Made by a program: the position numbers and the translations under genes | In this document: positions 7,701 through 16,165 of the stretch, one piece after another | How positions within the stretch are numbered: the first letter of the stretch is position 1 | Layout: every line of letters begins with the position of its first letter | Notes under the pieces: generated by a model | Told to the model about the DNA's origin: nothing | Databases searched by the model: none | What the model saw: the letters and a program-made list of their open reading frames with translations, nothing else | From: an uncultured Bacteroides sp. | GTDB lineage: Bacteria > Bacteroidota > Bacteroidia > Bacteroidales > Bacteroidaceae | Length of the DNA stretch: 59,995 nt | Direction of reading: 5' to 3' | NCBI GenBank assembly: GCA_949288715.1 | Contig: CASELH010000009.1 | Coordinates: 1 to 59,995, forward strand

Positions 7701-10386
7701 GGAAGGGCACGCCACCGGAGGCACCGTCTACATAGACTGGCCCGAGTGGAGAGGGCGTTCGGGAAAGGCCGACCCCAGCAACCTCAAGATGCTGACCTTC
7801 ACCATGGACAAGGAGAACTATGCACCGGGAGAAACGGCTACGGCCATTATCCCCGCCGCGGCCGGTGGACGGGCGCTGGTGAGCATAGAAAACGGTTCGG
7901 GCATACTGCACCGCGAGTGGATAGAAATGGAGAGCGGAAAAGACGCCAAATATTCGTTCAAGATTACGCCGGAAATGGCACCAAACGTGTATCTGCACAT
8001 CAGCCTGCTGCAACCCCATGCCCAGACAACAAACGACTTGCCCATACGCATGTACGGCGTAATGCCTGTATTGGTTGAAGACCCGCAAACCATCTTGCGC
8101 CCACAGATAGACATGCCCGCCACGCTCAGGCCGGAAACAGACTTCCAAGTCACAGTGAGCGAAGAGAAGGGCAAGCCCATGACATATACCTTGGCCATTG
8201 TAGACGACGGCTTGCTGGACTTGACCAACTTCAAGACTCCCGACCCATGGAATGAATTCTATGCGCGAGAGGCATTGGGTATCCGCACGTGGGATATGTA
8301 TGACGACGTGCTGGGAGCCAAGGTAGGCCGCTATCCCGCCATGTTCAGCATAGGAGGCGACGAGACATTAAAGCCCTCTGAAGCCAAAGCCAACCGATTC
8401 AAGCCGGTGGTGCGCTTCATCGGCCCATTTTACCTGGAGAAAGGCAAGAGACAGACGCACACCTTGCGGCTGCCCATGTACGTGGGGTCGGTACGCGCCA
8501 TGGTAGTGGCCGGGCATAACGGGGCATACGGAAAGGCAGAAAAGTCTGTACAAGTACGAACACCACTGATGATGCTCTCCACCCTGCCCAGGGTGCTGAG
8601 CACGCAAGAAGACATACTGGTGCCCGTCAACCTGTTTGCCATGGAAAAAGAGGTGAAGACGGCCACCGTGTCCATTGAAGTGACAGATGGCATCCGCATA
8701 GAAGGAAAGAGCCGGCAGAGCGTTTCGTTCAGCCAACCGGGCGACACGTTGGTGTACTTCGCTTTGAAGACGAGAGATGTTGCCGGAAAAGCCACCATCC
8801 GCCTCACAGCCCAAGGAGGCAAACACCGGACGCAGGAAACCATAGAGATAGACGTGCGCAACCCCAACCCGTACCAGACCTTGCGCAGCGGCCAATGGAT
8901 TGAGCCCGGGCAAAGCGCCACACTCTCTTATGCCCTGCCCCAGGCAACGGCATCGGGAAGCAGCGTCCGACTGGAAGTATCGCGCATCCCGTCGATAGAC
9001 ATCAGCCGGCGCTTTGACTTCCTCTACGACTATACTCACCAATGCACCGAGCAACTGACATCAAAGGTGCTCCCCTTGCTCTATTTGGACAAGTTTAAAG
9101 AGTTAGACGAAACGGAAAAAGTCCAGACGAAGGCCAATGTGCAAGAAGGCATCGGCAAGCTATACACCCGCCAACTGAATAACGGAGGTTTTGCCTATTG
9201 GCCGGGAGACACCAGCGCAGACGAGTGGATAACCTCGTATGTCGGCATGTTTCTCACATTGGCTGCGGAAGAAGGCTATGCAGTGCAATCTGCTGCCAAG
9301 AATCGTTGGGAAAGCTTCCAAAGCAATGCCGCACGCTTATGGCGGATGGAGACTGAGGCAGAGCGCCGACAGGCATCGTGCATGCAGCAAGCCTTCCGCC
9401 TCTACACCCTTGCCTTGGCCGGAGCGCCCGAACACGGAGCCATGAACCGCATGAAAGAGCAAGCCGACCTGCCCTTGCAAGCACGCTGGATGCTGGCTGC
9501 CGCCTATGCCATAGCCGGACAAGAGAAGGCGGCAGGAGAAATAGCCTACAACCTCTCGACCGCCATGCCCGATTATGCCGGAGAGAACTACGTCTATGGC
9601 TCTGTCCGGCGCGATGAAGCCTTGGTGCTGGAAGCACTTGTCCGCATGAACCGGCGCGATGAAGCCTTGGCACAAGCCCGCCGCTTGTCGGAGATGTTGA
9701 AGGGAGAGACTGCGTTCGACACCCAGTCTACCGCCTTTGCACTCATGGCTATGGGGCATTTGGCAGAAGAGGCATCGGGCACGCTACAATTCACCTGGCA
9801 GGCAGATAAGGGGGAAAAAGAAGAGATTCGCTCGGCTAAGCCTGCTTACGTCGCCATGCTTCCGCCTACCGGTGAAGGCAAGGTGACCCTCACCAACCAA
9901 GGCGACGGGGCGATAGACGTGGAAATCATTACCCGCACCCAGCCTACAGGAACCGACCTGCCGGCGTTGTCACGCGGGTTGGGCATTGAAGTGAGCTACA
10001 CCGATGCCGCAGGCCACCCACTCTCGCCCGCAGAAGGCATAAAGCAAGGCACCGACCTCATTGCCACCGTCAGCGTGAGCAACCTCAGCGCCACCCACGA
10101 CTATGCCAACCTGGCCCTCACCCACTTGTTGCCTTCCGGTTGGGAGGTGCTGGGAGAAGCAGGCGGGACGGGCAATGCCGCCGGCGGCTATGACTACCGC
10201 GACGTGCGCGACGACCGGGTACTTACCTACTTCGGCCTGCGCCGTGGCGAGCGGAAAAACTTCAGCTTACGCTTACAAGCCACTTATGCCGGCACGTTCG
10301 CCCTACCCTCCGTGCAGTGCGAAGACATGTACGACCCCTCCATCATGGCACGCACTCGTGCGGGGAAGACCAAAGTGACCCGCTAA
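4792..10386 (+). CDS. Giant alpha-2-macroglobulin family lipoprotein
   Basis: 1864 residues. A signal peptide with lipobox (ATLLAC, Cys about residue 26) predicts a lipid-anchored envelope protein. The N-terminal part is a run of beta-rich MG-like domains. GERGVWRPGDTLHVS near residue 640 marks a macroglobulin domain. The thioester motif CTEQ is present (Cys1418), followed by the alpha-helical thioester domain with NNGGFAYWPG and a C-terminal beta domain. Bacterial A2Ms trap proteases that breach the outer membrane. Many are paired with PBP1C, but no penicillin-binding protein is adjacent here. It is the last gene of the 3155 operon and ends facing a palindromic terminator. Confidence 0.92.
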   Translation: MKKECRLHACGSLLLSWMLLATLLACTGKQQKDIVPSNEFAPYVNAYTGGIVSQHSAIRIELAQEQPMVELNHELKQNPFRFSPSLKGKAYWTDNRTLEFVPEEGELKPGQFYEAAFRLGDFVQTDEQLETFRFSFRVQESSFAIQTEALTITAPDEVTVRGTLSFSDVTDSDRAGQITFTGSGASSPLPAKVSATSIPTQYHFEIAGIPRQDNDYTLTLSVDASAAGFPREQEADIDIPAKGSFRFLSAQRIRQPENGVEVVFSEPLSLTQDLKGLIEIPEVRSSAMQVKDNKVYLYIDNNYQGKLTLNVHEGVKSNQDKPLGTSHSIALSETYLKPQVEFLTQAAILPDSKQLVIPFRAVSLYAVDISVIRIYESNMLMFMQTNTLSSSDELRRSGRLVYRSTLWIGQDNSKNVHRWENYSVDLSGLIRQEPGALYRVILSFKQEYSAYPCGGAGDADIQFAKHLSRQGMKTVGEGNPTDEEKAEWDLPYSYFYYNGGVETDWSLYKWEERDNPCHPSYYMNTSRIAACNVFASNVGMIVKRNSLNKLWVAINDILSTKPVADALVTVYNFQLQPIGTAKTNAEGFAEITPEGVPFLATANVGEEKAYVRIADGEEQSTSRFDVGGKDVQKGLKGFVYGERGVWRPGDTLHVSFILEDKQKRIPDTHPVSLELYTPRGQFYAKYISTQGMDGFHTFSVPTRQDDPTGLWHAYVKVGGSTFHKSLRIETVKPNRLKINLQLPESPLQASADAKIPATLTSAWLTGATASNLAAKVELSLSRVNTQFKDYGQYIFNNPASDFATIKSEVFNSKLDNNGKADFLLKLPQASSAPGMLNATLTTRVFEPGGDASIHIQNASFSPFKAYVGIRLNQPEGKFLETDKEHTFDIVTLTPEGKLTNRQNLEYKIYKVDWNWWWEDKEETFGTYVNSSTITPVKSGNLQTEGGKARISFQVNYPDWGRYLVYVKDREEGHATGGTVYIDWPEWRGRSGKADPSNLKMLTFTMDKENYAPGETATAIIPAAAGGRALVSIENGSGILHREWIEMESGKDAKYSFKITPEMAPNVYLHISLLQPHAQTTNDLPIRMYGVMPVLVEDPQTILRPQIDMPATLRPETDFQVTVSEEKGKPMTYTLAIVDDGLLDLTNFKTPDPWNEFYAREALGIRTWDMYDDVLGAKVGRYPAMFSIGGDETLKPSEAKANRFKPVVRFIGPFYLEKGKRQTHTLRLPMYVGSVRAMVVAGHNGAYGKAEKSVQVRTPLMMLSTLPRVLSTQEDILVPVNLFAMEKEVKTATVSIEVTDGIRIEGKSRQSVSFSQPGDTLVYFALKTRDVAGKATIRLTAQGGKHRTQETIEIDVRNPNPYQTLRSGQWIEPGQSATLSYALPQATASGSSVRLEVSRIPSIDISRRFDFLYDYTHQCTEQLTSKVLPLLYLDKFKELDETEKVQTKANVQEGIGKLYTRQLNNGGFAYWPGDTSADEWITSYVGMFLTLAAEEGYAVQSAAKNRWESFQSNAARLWRMETEAERRQASCMQQAFRLYTLALAGAPEHGAMNRMKEQADLPLQARWMLAAAYAIAGQEKAAGEIAYNLSTAMPDYAGENYVYGSVRRDEALVLEALVRMNRRDEALAQARRLSEMLKGETAFDTQSTAFALMAMGHLAEEASGTLQFTWQADKGEKEEIRSAKPAYVAMLPPTGEGKVTLTNQGDGAIDVEIITRTQPTGTDLPALSRGLGIEVSYTDAAGHPLSPAEGIKQGTDLIATVSVSNLSATHDYANLALTHLLPSGWEVLGEAGGTGNAAGGYDYRDVRDDRVLTYFGLRRGERKNFSLRLQATYAGTFALPSVQCEDMYDPSIMARTRAGKTKVTR

Positions 10387-10397
10387 CCTGCGTTTGT

Positions 10398-10456
10398 CAA
10401 AGTATTACCTTAATGCCGGCAAAGTATTACATTGCCCGTGGCAAGGTAATACTTTG
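10398..10456. terminator. Bidirectional palindromic terminator with an extra internal copy
   Basis: CAAAGTATTACCTT at 10398-10411 pairs perfectly with AAGGTAATACTTTG at 10443-10456. A third partial copy, CAAAGTATTAC, lies at 10420-10430. It sits between two convergent genes. There is no long T-run, so terminator function is inferred from position and stem strength. Confidence 0.55.
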
Positions 10457-10462
10457 TCAATA

Positions 10463-11089
10463 TCAAAGCTCATCCAGTTCCTCGCCGCTCCGCTCCATAA
10501 TGCTGGCTGCCAGGCTGTCCGCTGCCTGGATGATGGCAACTAAAGGGTAGAGCTTGCGCGAAGTATCGTAACAACGCTGGTCTTCGTAGCTGTTCATGTT
10601 GATGCCCCAAGCCCCCATGTGCCAACGTATGGCCAGCATCTCGTCATCGGTCATCTCCAGCCCGTTGCAAAGGAGCAGGATGACCGACTTCTCGCCATGC
10701 CCCATGGGAAAATTCTTGTACGTCACCTTGTATCCCTCGCAATCTTCCCACATCCCCAAGGCATTCTTGCGCTTCTTCACCGAGCGCACGTAAATGTCGC
10801 TTTTGCACACATCATGCAGCAGGCTGGCGATAATGACGCTATCCCTGCCCACTTCTTTGTCCAAACCGGGTTCCAACGCCTTCATGCCTTCCCACACCAT
10901 CAAGGCAGCCTTGCACGTATTCAGCGAATGCAGCAACAATCCGCCTTCCGTATTCAGGTGGTGGTTGGCAGAAGCGGGCGCACTGAAGAAGCCCATGCCT
11001 TCCAGTCCTTCGATAACATCGTCCACACCATCGCGCCCTGTGGAGCGCAGCAGTTCCACAAATTCTTCCTTACATTTTAATAAATCCAT
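10463..11089 (-). CDS. HD-domain phosphohydrolase-like protein
   Basis: 208 residues with an HD-superfamily metal centre: His54 in LLLHSLNT, the HD doublet H92-D93 in SLLHDVCKSD, and a later His in MGHGEKSV and RWHMGAW. Such proteins hydrolyse nucleotides or phosphoesters in the cytoplasm; the substrate is not predictable. Transcribed alone. A minus-strand -7 box TACCTTTG lies at 11115-11122, just upstream of the start. Convergent with the A2M gene. Confidence 0.85.
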   Translation of the reverse strand: MDLLKCKEEFVELLRSTGRDGVDDVIEGLEGMGFFSAPASANHHLNTEGGLLLHSLNTCKAALMVWEGMKALEPGLDKEVGRDSVIIASLLHDVCKSDIYVRSVKKRKNALGMWEDCEGYKVTYKNFPMGHGEKSVILLLCNGLEMTDDEMLAIRWHMGAWGINMNSYEDQRCYDTSRKLYPLVAIIQAADSLAASIMERSGEELDEL

Positions 11090-11239
11090 ATAAACTATAC
11101 TTTGATGTTTACCGCAAAGGTATCACTTTAACCCGATTTCGGGACAAGAAAACGTACAAATGCCTGGAAAAAATAAAAGAAAAGAGCCCTTCGCCCATAT
11201 TTTTCCGCAGAGCATAGGATGCGAGTGCGTTTTTTATAT

Positions 11240-11247
11240 TACTTTTG
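11240..11247 (+). promoter_or_regulatory. Promoter -7 box for asparaginase
   Basis: TACTTTTG fits TAnnTTTG and lies 25 bases before the ATG at 11273. It rules out the longer frame beginning at 11219, which would start upstream of the promoter. Confidence 0.6.
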
Positions 11248-11272
11248 CGCATGGAATAGAAAACATAGCAAT

Positions 11273-12313
11273 ATGACAACAAAATACCCTTCCGTATTGT
11301 TGATATACACAGGAGGCACTATCGGAATGATAGAAAATCCGGAGACAGGCGCACTCGAGAACTTCGATTTCGACCAGCTGCTGAAGCATGTGCCGGAACT
11401 GAAGCGATTCAACTATCACATTTCGTCTTACCAGTTCAACCCGCCTATCGACTCATCGGACATGGAGCCTTGCCTATGGGCCAAAATTGTGAAAATCATT
11501 CACGACAATTACGAGCAGTTCGACGGGTTTGTCATCTTGCACGGCACAGACACTATGGCCTACACGGCTTCCGCCCTCAGCTTCATGCTCGAAAACCTGA
11601 CGAAGCCCGTCATACTGACCGGCTCGCAACTTCCCATCGGCACCCTGCGCACAGACGGAAAAGAGAACCTCATCACAGCCATCGAAATAGCAGCCGCCAA
11701 ACATCCCGACGGCACGCCCATTGTGCCCGAAGTATGCATCTTCTTTGAAAACGAGCTGATGAGAGGCAACCGCGCCACCAAAATCAATGCGGAGAACTTC
11801 AATGCCTTCCGCTCATTCAACTACCCCGTTTTGGCAAAAGCCGGCATACACATACGCTACAACGAACATTGCATACGCCGCCCCGATTACTCTCGCCCGA
11901 TGAAGGCCCACTACCTTTTCGACACAAACGTGGTAATGCTCACGCTCTTTCCGGGCATACAGGAAAGCATCATCGACTCAGTGCTACACGTCCCGGGGTT
12001 GAAAGCCGTGGTGCTGAAAACATTCGGCTCGGGCAATGCTCCGCAGAAAGAATGGTTTATACGCCAACTGAAAGAGACGACGGAAAGGGGCATCATCATA
12101 GTCAACATTACACAATGCCCTACAGGTGCTGTTGAAATGAAACGGTATGAGACGGGCATCAAGCTACTCCAAGCGGGCGTAATAAGTGGATATGACAGCA
12201 CTCCCGAATGCGCCGTTACCAAACTGATGTTCTTGTTGGGACACCAGATGCCCGTGGAAGAGGTGCGCCGCTACATGAACTCCAACCTTGCCGGGGAAAT
12301 CTCCATCTCGTAA
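11273..12313 (+). CDS. ansA: Type I L-asparaginase
   Basis: 346 residues. The first catalytic Thr lies in TGGTIG (residues 13-18, likely T16), and the second motif is LHGTDTMAYTAS (Thr-Asp pair). It hydrolyses asparagine to aspartate and ammonia. No signal peptide is seen, so the cytoplasmic AnsA type is favoured over periplasmic AnsB. I chose the start MTTKYPS at 11273 because the -7 box lies between it and the upstream ATG. Monocistronic; a tRNA on the opposite strand follows. Confidence 0.92.
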   Translation: MTTKYPSVLLIYTGGTIGMIENPETGALENFDFDQLLKHVPELKRFNYHISSYQFNPPIDSSDMEPCLWAKIVKIIHDNYEQFDGFVILHGTDTMAYTASALSFMLENLTKPVILTGSQLPIGTLRTDGKENLITAIEIAAAKHPDGTPIVPEVCIFFENELMRGNRATKINAENFNAFRSFNYPVLAKAGIHIRYNEHCIRRPDYSRPMKAHYLFDTNVVMLTLFPGIQESIIDSVLHVPGLKAVVLKTFGSGNAPQKEWFIRQLKETTERGIIIVNITQCPTGAVEMKRYETGIKLLQAGVISGYDSTPECAVTKLMFLLGHQMPVEEVRRYMNSNLAGEISIS

Positions 12314-12409
12314 TCCCGCATGGGGAAAGATTGCCGCCCGAAAACCAACAAAAAAAGCTCCAATTCCGTTGGGAATCAGAACTTTTCCTAATCTTAATTT
12401 TTCGAGTTG

Positions 12410-12484
12410 CGGTGCGGACGGGACTCGAACCCGCGACCCCATGCGTGACAGGCATGTATTCTAACCAGGCTGAACTACCGCACC
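12410..12484 (-). tRNA. tRNA-Asp (GTC)
   Basis: A full cloverleaf on the minus strand: acceptor GGTGCGG pairs with CCGCACC, discriminator G, anticodon loop CTGTCAC (GTC), and TTCGAGT in the T loop. CCA is not encoded. Confidence 0.96.
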
Positions 12485-12526
12485 AGTATTTTTAGGTCTT
12501 ATTGCTTTCTCTCTCGATTGCGGGTG

Positions 12527-12556
12527 CAAAGGTAATGCTTTTTATTAATTCTGCAA
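12527..12556 (-). promoter_or_regulatory. Promoter for tRNA-Asp
   Basis: On the minus strand, TACCTTTG (12527-12534) is preceded by TTG 19 bases upstream (12554-12556), matching the Bacteroidetes -33/-7 promoter spacing. Confidence 0.75.
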
Positions 12557-12596
12557 GAAGAAAAATGGAAAAAATATCTTTTTTTCTATCATAAGA

Positions 12597-12626
12597 TTGA
12601 TTATAAGAGATTAATAGGTACTTTTG
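12597..12626 (+). promoter_or_regulatory. Promoter for aminotransferase
   Basis: TTG at 12597-12599, 19 bases, TACTTTTG at 12619-12626; start codon 27 bases further on. Confidence 0.75.
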
Positions 12627-12652
12627 TACATTCAAAAAAAAACAGTATTAAA

Positions 12653-13969
12653 ATGAAAAATACACCTATCGAACGGGACTTGATAGACCGTACAATTAAA
12701 GATTTCAATATAGTAGACTTCTCACGGGCTACTATCCGCGAAGTAAAAGCCATCGCAGCCAAGGCTGAAGCCGAATCGGGCGTAGAATTCATAAAAATGG
12801 AGATGGGCGTTCCTGGCTTGCCACCTTCCACAATCGGAGTAGATGCTGAAATCGAGGCTCTAAAACATGGAATAGCAAGCTTGTATCCCGATATCAACGG
12901 ATTGCCCGAATTAAAGCAAGAGGCATCTCGCTTTATCAAAGCATTTATTGATATCGATATTTCGCCCGAAGGGTGTGTGCCGGTAACCGGATCTATGCAA
13001 GGCACATTTGCATCTTTCCTCACGTGCTGCCAATGCGATGAGCACAAAGACACTGTGCTTTTTATTGACCCTGGATTTCCCGTACAAAAACAGCAACTGG
13101 TGGTTATGGGATATAAATACGTCACTTTCGATGTATATAACTACCGCGGCCCTCATTTAAAAGAAAAACTGGAAAGTTATTTGAAAGATGGAAATATTGC
13201 CGCCATTATCTACTCGAATCCCAACAATCCAAGCTGGATGTGCCTGAAGGATGAAGAATTGCACACTATCGGCGAGCTTGCTACCCAATATGATGCCATC
13301 GTGCTGGAAGATTTAGCTTATTTCGCCATGGATTTCCGCAAAGACCTTGGCCAACCTTTTATGCCACCTTTCCAGCCCAGTGTAGCCCGCTATACCGAAT
13401 ATTATGTGTTGCTTATATCCGGTTCAAAAGCCTTCAGTTATGCAGGCCAACGTATAGGTGTAAGCTGCATCTCAAACAAATTATACCATCGCACTTACCC
13501 CGGACTCACTCATCGGTATGGGGGAGTTACTTTCGGAACAGCATTTATCCACCGGGTATTGTATGCCTTGTCGTCCGGAACTTCCCATTCGGCACAATAT
13601 GCCTTAGCGGCCATGCTGAAGGCGGCAAACGATGGCACTTATCATTTTCTGGACGATGTAAAGGTATATGGTGAACGCGCCCGGAAACTTAAAGACATTT
13701 TCTTACGGCACGGCTTTTACCTGACATATGATAAAGATTTGGACGAACCTATAGCCGACGGTTTCTATTTCACTATCGGATATCCGGGTATGAGTAGTGG
13801 TGAGTTGGCCAAAGAATTGATGTATTATGGAGTAAGCGCAATCTCACTCGACACTACAGGAAGCAACCGCCAAGGATTACGAGCCTGTACCTCATTCATC
13901 CAAGATCACCAATATGCCCAACTTGAAGAACGCATGGCACGCTTTGAAGCCGACCATCCACGCAACTAA
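12653..13969 (+). CDS. PLP-dependent class I/II aminotransferase
   Basis: 438 residues of fold-type I aminotransferase. The cofactor-binding lysine is K259 in SGSKAFSYAGQR. The substrate-binding region YSNPNNPSW and the LEDLAYF aspartate that holds the pyridine ring are both present. It transfers amino groups between amino and 2-oxo acids in the cytoplasm. The specific amino acid is not evident, and neighbours (two tRNA genes) give no pathway clue. Monocistronic, with its own promoter and a strong hairpin 15 bases after the stop. Confidence 0.85.
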   Translation: MKNTPIERDLIDRTIKDFNIVDFSRATIREVKAIAAKAEAESGVEFIKMEMGVPGLPPSTIGVDAEIEALKHGIASLYPDINGLPELKQEASRFIKAFIDIDISPEGCVPVTGSMQGTFASFLTCCQCDEHKDTVLFIDPGFPVQKQQLVVMGYKYVTFDVYNYRGPHLKEKLESYLKDGNIAAIIYSNPNNPSWMCLKDEELHTIGELATQYDAIVLEDLAYFAMDFRKDLGQPFMPPFQPSVARYTEYYVLLISGSKAFSYAGQRIGVSCISNKLYHRTYPGLTHRYGGVTFGTAFIHRVLYALSSGTSHSAQYALAAMLKAANDGTYHFLDDVKVYGERARKLKDIFLRHGFYLTYDKDLDEPIADGFYFTIGYPGMSSGELAKELMYYGVSAISLDTTGSNRQGLRACTSFIQDHQYAQLEERMARFEADHPRN

Positions 13970-13984
13970 TCATATAAAATAACA

Positions 13985-14011
13985 AGCCCTTGAGCAGCAA
14001 ACTCAAGGGCT
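13985..14011. terminator. Bidirectional intrinsic terminator
   Basis: AGCCCTTGAG, 7-base loop, CTCAAGGGCT: a perfect 10-base stem, followed by a T-rich tail on the plus strand. It lies between the aminotransferase and the convergent tRNA-Ser. Confidence 0.8.
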
Positions 14012-14029
14012 AAATTATTCTTTTTCCAG

Positions 14030-14117
14030 CGGAGAGAACGAGATTCGAACTCGTGATACCCTTTAGGGGTATACACGCTTTCCAGGCGTGCCTCTTCAAC
14101 CACTCGAGCACCTCTCC
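14030..14117 (-). tRNA. tRNA-Ser (GGA)
   Basis: A class II tRNA of 88 nt: acceptor GGAGAGG, anticodon loop CTGGAAA (GGA), long variable arm TACCCCTAAAGGGTA, and T loop TTCGAAT. A minus-strand -7 box TACCTTTG lies at 14173-14180. Confidence 0.95.
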
Positions 14118-14258
14118 TTGTTTTTGCTTTCGCCATCGGATGGGCATTCACCTCTTCCTTGGAAAAGCGGTGCAAAGGTACAACATTTCCTGATATATGC
14201 AAATACCTTCCCGATAAAAAGCACATTTTTGCTACAGCCTATCTGCAAAAAATGGAGT

Positions 14259-15545
14259 CTAATACGTCAACCGGATGCCTGCCTGCAATGTAAAGTTGGC
14301 AGGATTATCTTTCCTGATTGTCTCAATATCAGAGCCATCATCAAAGAAATAGGCAAATCCGGGCTCTACATAAATACCTACCCGGCGATTAAAGTTGTAT
14401 TGCGCACCCACAGAAGCTAAAGCAGAAAATTGCAACGGGCGAACCGTGGCCTTCTCGCTGCCAATCTTGCCATAAAGACATTTCTCCATCATCCCGCCAC
14501 CGGACATGTACAGGGTGAATGATTTAGACTCCAAGAAGTTCCAGTTGGCGCGCAGGGGGATGCCTAAGTAATGAAGTTTCTGGTCAAGTTGCTGCGCGCT
14601 CCCATTAAAAGTGACTTCGGAAGCCAGCAACGTATAAACCAATCCCGTTTCAACTGAAAAGCCTTTCGGAAGATTCTTGCGAAAGGTCACTCCAAAACTT
14701 ACCGGCTGCCGGTGGTCAATATGAGCAATCTGCCTGCTGTCCGCAAGATAAGGCATGCCTTCTTTATACAATATTTCCCGCCCTTCAAGAGCAGTCACTA
14801 TGGCATCGGCCGAACAAAGGTTAATGCCCAGATAAGCATTGGGAGACGACTGCATGGCGGGAGTGCCTCCGCCGTCATTCGCCATATTCCCTACTCCGCC
14901 TACATTGCCTACGGATAGTGCTACCGACCACCCCCGACGTTTAGACGTTTCATGGGCCATTGCAAGCATGTCTGCCCCGGAAGAAGGGGGCAACGACCGG
15001 CGTCGTGGTTCTGCTCCACGCTTTTCGTTTTCAGCCTCTGCCTTGTCTGTCTGGCAGCTGTTGTATGCTTCTTTATTCCCGGACTCGGGGGGAGTATCTA
15101 TGTCGGAAGATTCTTTCTCCACCACTTCAACATCGGCATCAGCCGCGAGCAAGGCTGACGACCGAGGTGAAGCCTTGGCTTGCAAACCAGAAGTAATGTC
15201 TTCGACTTGACTGGAAGGAAGTGGGGAAGAAGGCAGCGCGTCAGGCACAGCCACGAGTGCGGCGGGCGAGACGGCTTGTTGCCACTCTTCTGCCGCAGGG
15301 GTATGCATCAGCCATATGCTCACCGACGATATGGCCGCCAGCAGGACTGCCGCAGCCCCCACCATGGCATAGCGCCGCAAGGCAATAACACAACGTTGCC
15401 TTTCCCTTACATTGGCAGGCACTTGCTTTGGCAAAGGCAAGTCCTTCTCCAAACATTGCCATCCGGAAGGCGAAACTGGCTCCGAATAGTCTTTAAGCCG
15501 TTCCTGTATCTTTTCTAACCAAGGTTCCTCTTTCATCATATCCAC
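14259..15545 (-). CDS. Membrane-anchored outer-membrane beta-barrel protein paired with ECF sigma factor
   Basis: 428 residues with an unusual layout. Residues 1-58 are charged and have no signal peptide (PWLEKIQERLKDY resembles anti-sigma N-termini). One transmembrane helix spans about 59-80. A low-complexity acidic linker covers about 85-195. From about 200 to the end it resembles an outer-membrane beta-barrel/PorT-like domain, ending in an aromatic (RLTY). The sigma gene ends 9 bases upstream, the normal sigma/anti-sigma order. I infer an anti-sigma-like inner-membrane protein with a barrel-like sensor. Family assignment is by layout, not by a unique motif. Confidence 0.7.
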   Translation of the reverse strand: MDMMKEEPWLEKIQERLKDYSEPVSPSGWQCLEKDLPLPKQVPANVRERQRCVIALRRYAMVGAAAVLLAAISSVSIWLMHTPAAEEWQQAVSPAALVAVPDALPSSPLPSSQVEDITSGLQAKASPRSSALLAADADVEVVEKESSDIDTPPESGNKEAYNSCQTDKAEAENEKRGAEPRRRSLPPSSGADMLAMAHETSKRRGWSVALSVGNVGGVGNMANDGGGTPAMQSSPNAYLGINLCSADAIVTALEGREILYKEGMPYLADSRQIAHIDHRQPVSFGVTFRKNLPKGFSVETGLVYTLLASEVTFNGSAQQLDQKLHYLGIPLRANWNFLESKSFTLYMSGGGMMEKCLYGKIGSEKATVRPLQFSALASVGAQYNFNRRVGIYVEPGFAYFFDDGSDIETIRKDNPANFTLQAGIRLTY

Positions 15546-15553
15546 ACCATAAT

Positions 15554-16102
15554 TTAAGCGTTTTTCCTAATCCACTCCCGCACCTTCGTGGCCAGCGAAG
15601 CCTTGGCACGCGCCAACTGGGATGCGGATGATTTCTCGTTAATGCCCAACAAACTGGCTATTTCTTTATGCGATTTCCCTTCCATGACATACAGGTTGAA
15701 CACCGTGCGATATCCCGAAGGCAACTCACTTATGTACTTCATCAACACGCTTTGCGGAATCTGTTCCACGTCGGCAGCATCCGGCTCCTCGTAGGCTTTG
15801 GGCGTACTCTCTAGGTCGTCGGCATAATTCATCACGTCATTCCTCCGGAGGTATTGCAGCACAATGTTTATCATGACGCGCTCCATCCAGGCACGCAAAG
15901 ACCCCTCGCCACGCCACGAGAACTTGTCGAAAGAAGCGAAGATTTTCAGGAAGCCGTCGTGCATCAGGTCTTCGGCCGTCTCCCGGTTGCCGGCATAGCG
16001 AAGGCATACGCCAAGCATCCGCCCTGCGTAGCGCTCGTACAGTTCTTTGTAGGCAAGCCTGTCGCCCTGCCTACAGCCGTCTGCGAGTTCCTGTTCTTCC
16101 AT
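15554..16102 (-). CDS. ECF RNA polymerase sigma factor
   Basis: 182 residues from the start chosen at 16102 (MEEQELADGC), which has a GGAAAGAAG ribosome site just upstream. Longer frames run back through a strong hairpin and are unlikely. Region 2 contains YAGNRETAEDLMHDGFLKIF. Region 4 contains LPSGYRTVFNLYVMEGKSHKE (split here by position, about 120-145) and a helix-turn-helix recognising -35 DNA. No C-terminal extension is present. It is the first gene of a two-gene unit with the beta-barrel partner at 14259-15545. Confidence 0.92.
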   Translation of the reverse strand: MEEQELADGCRQGDRLAYKELYERYAGRMLGVCLRYAGNRETAEDLMHDGFLKIFASFDKFSWRGEGSLRAWMERVMINIVLQYLRRNDVMNYADDLESTPKAYEEPDAADVEQIPQSVLMKYISELPSGYRTVFNLYVMEGKSHKEIASLLGINEKSSASQLARAKASLATKVREWIRKNA

Positions 16103-16134
16103 TCTTCTTTCCGACACGTGTTTACCATTAAAAT

Positions 16135-16165
16135 ACGGCAGATGCGGAAATACTGCATCTGCCGT
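16135..16165 (-). terminator. Strong hairpin between DUF4468 operon and sigma gene
   Basis: ACGGCAGATGC and GCATCTGCCGT form a perfect 11-base stem with a 9-base loop. On the minus strand ATTTTAA follows, so it should terminate the 16212-17506 transcript only about 30 bases before the sigma start codon. It leaves little room for a sigma promoter, so attenuation is also possible. Confidence 0.7.

Noticed and set aside
12314-12409. Terminator hairpin after asparaginase
   Set aside because: Only short, imperfect pairing (AAAAGCTC/GAACTTTT) with no clear tail; too weak to list.
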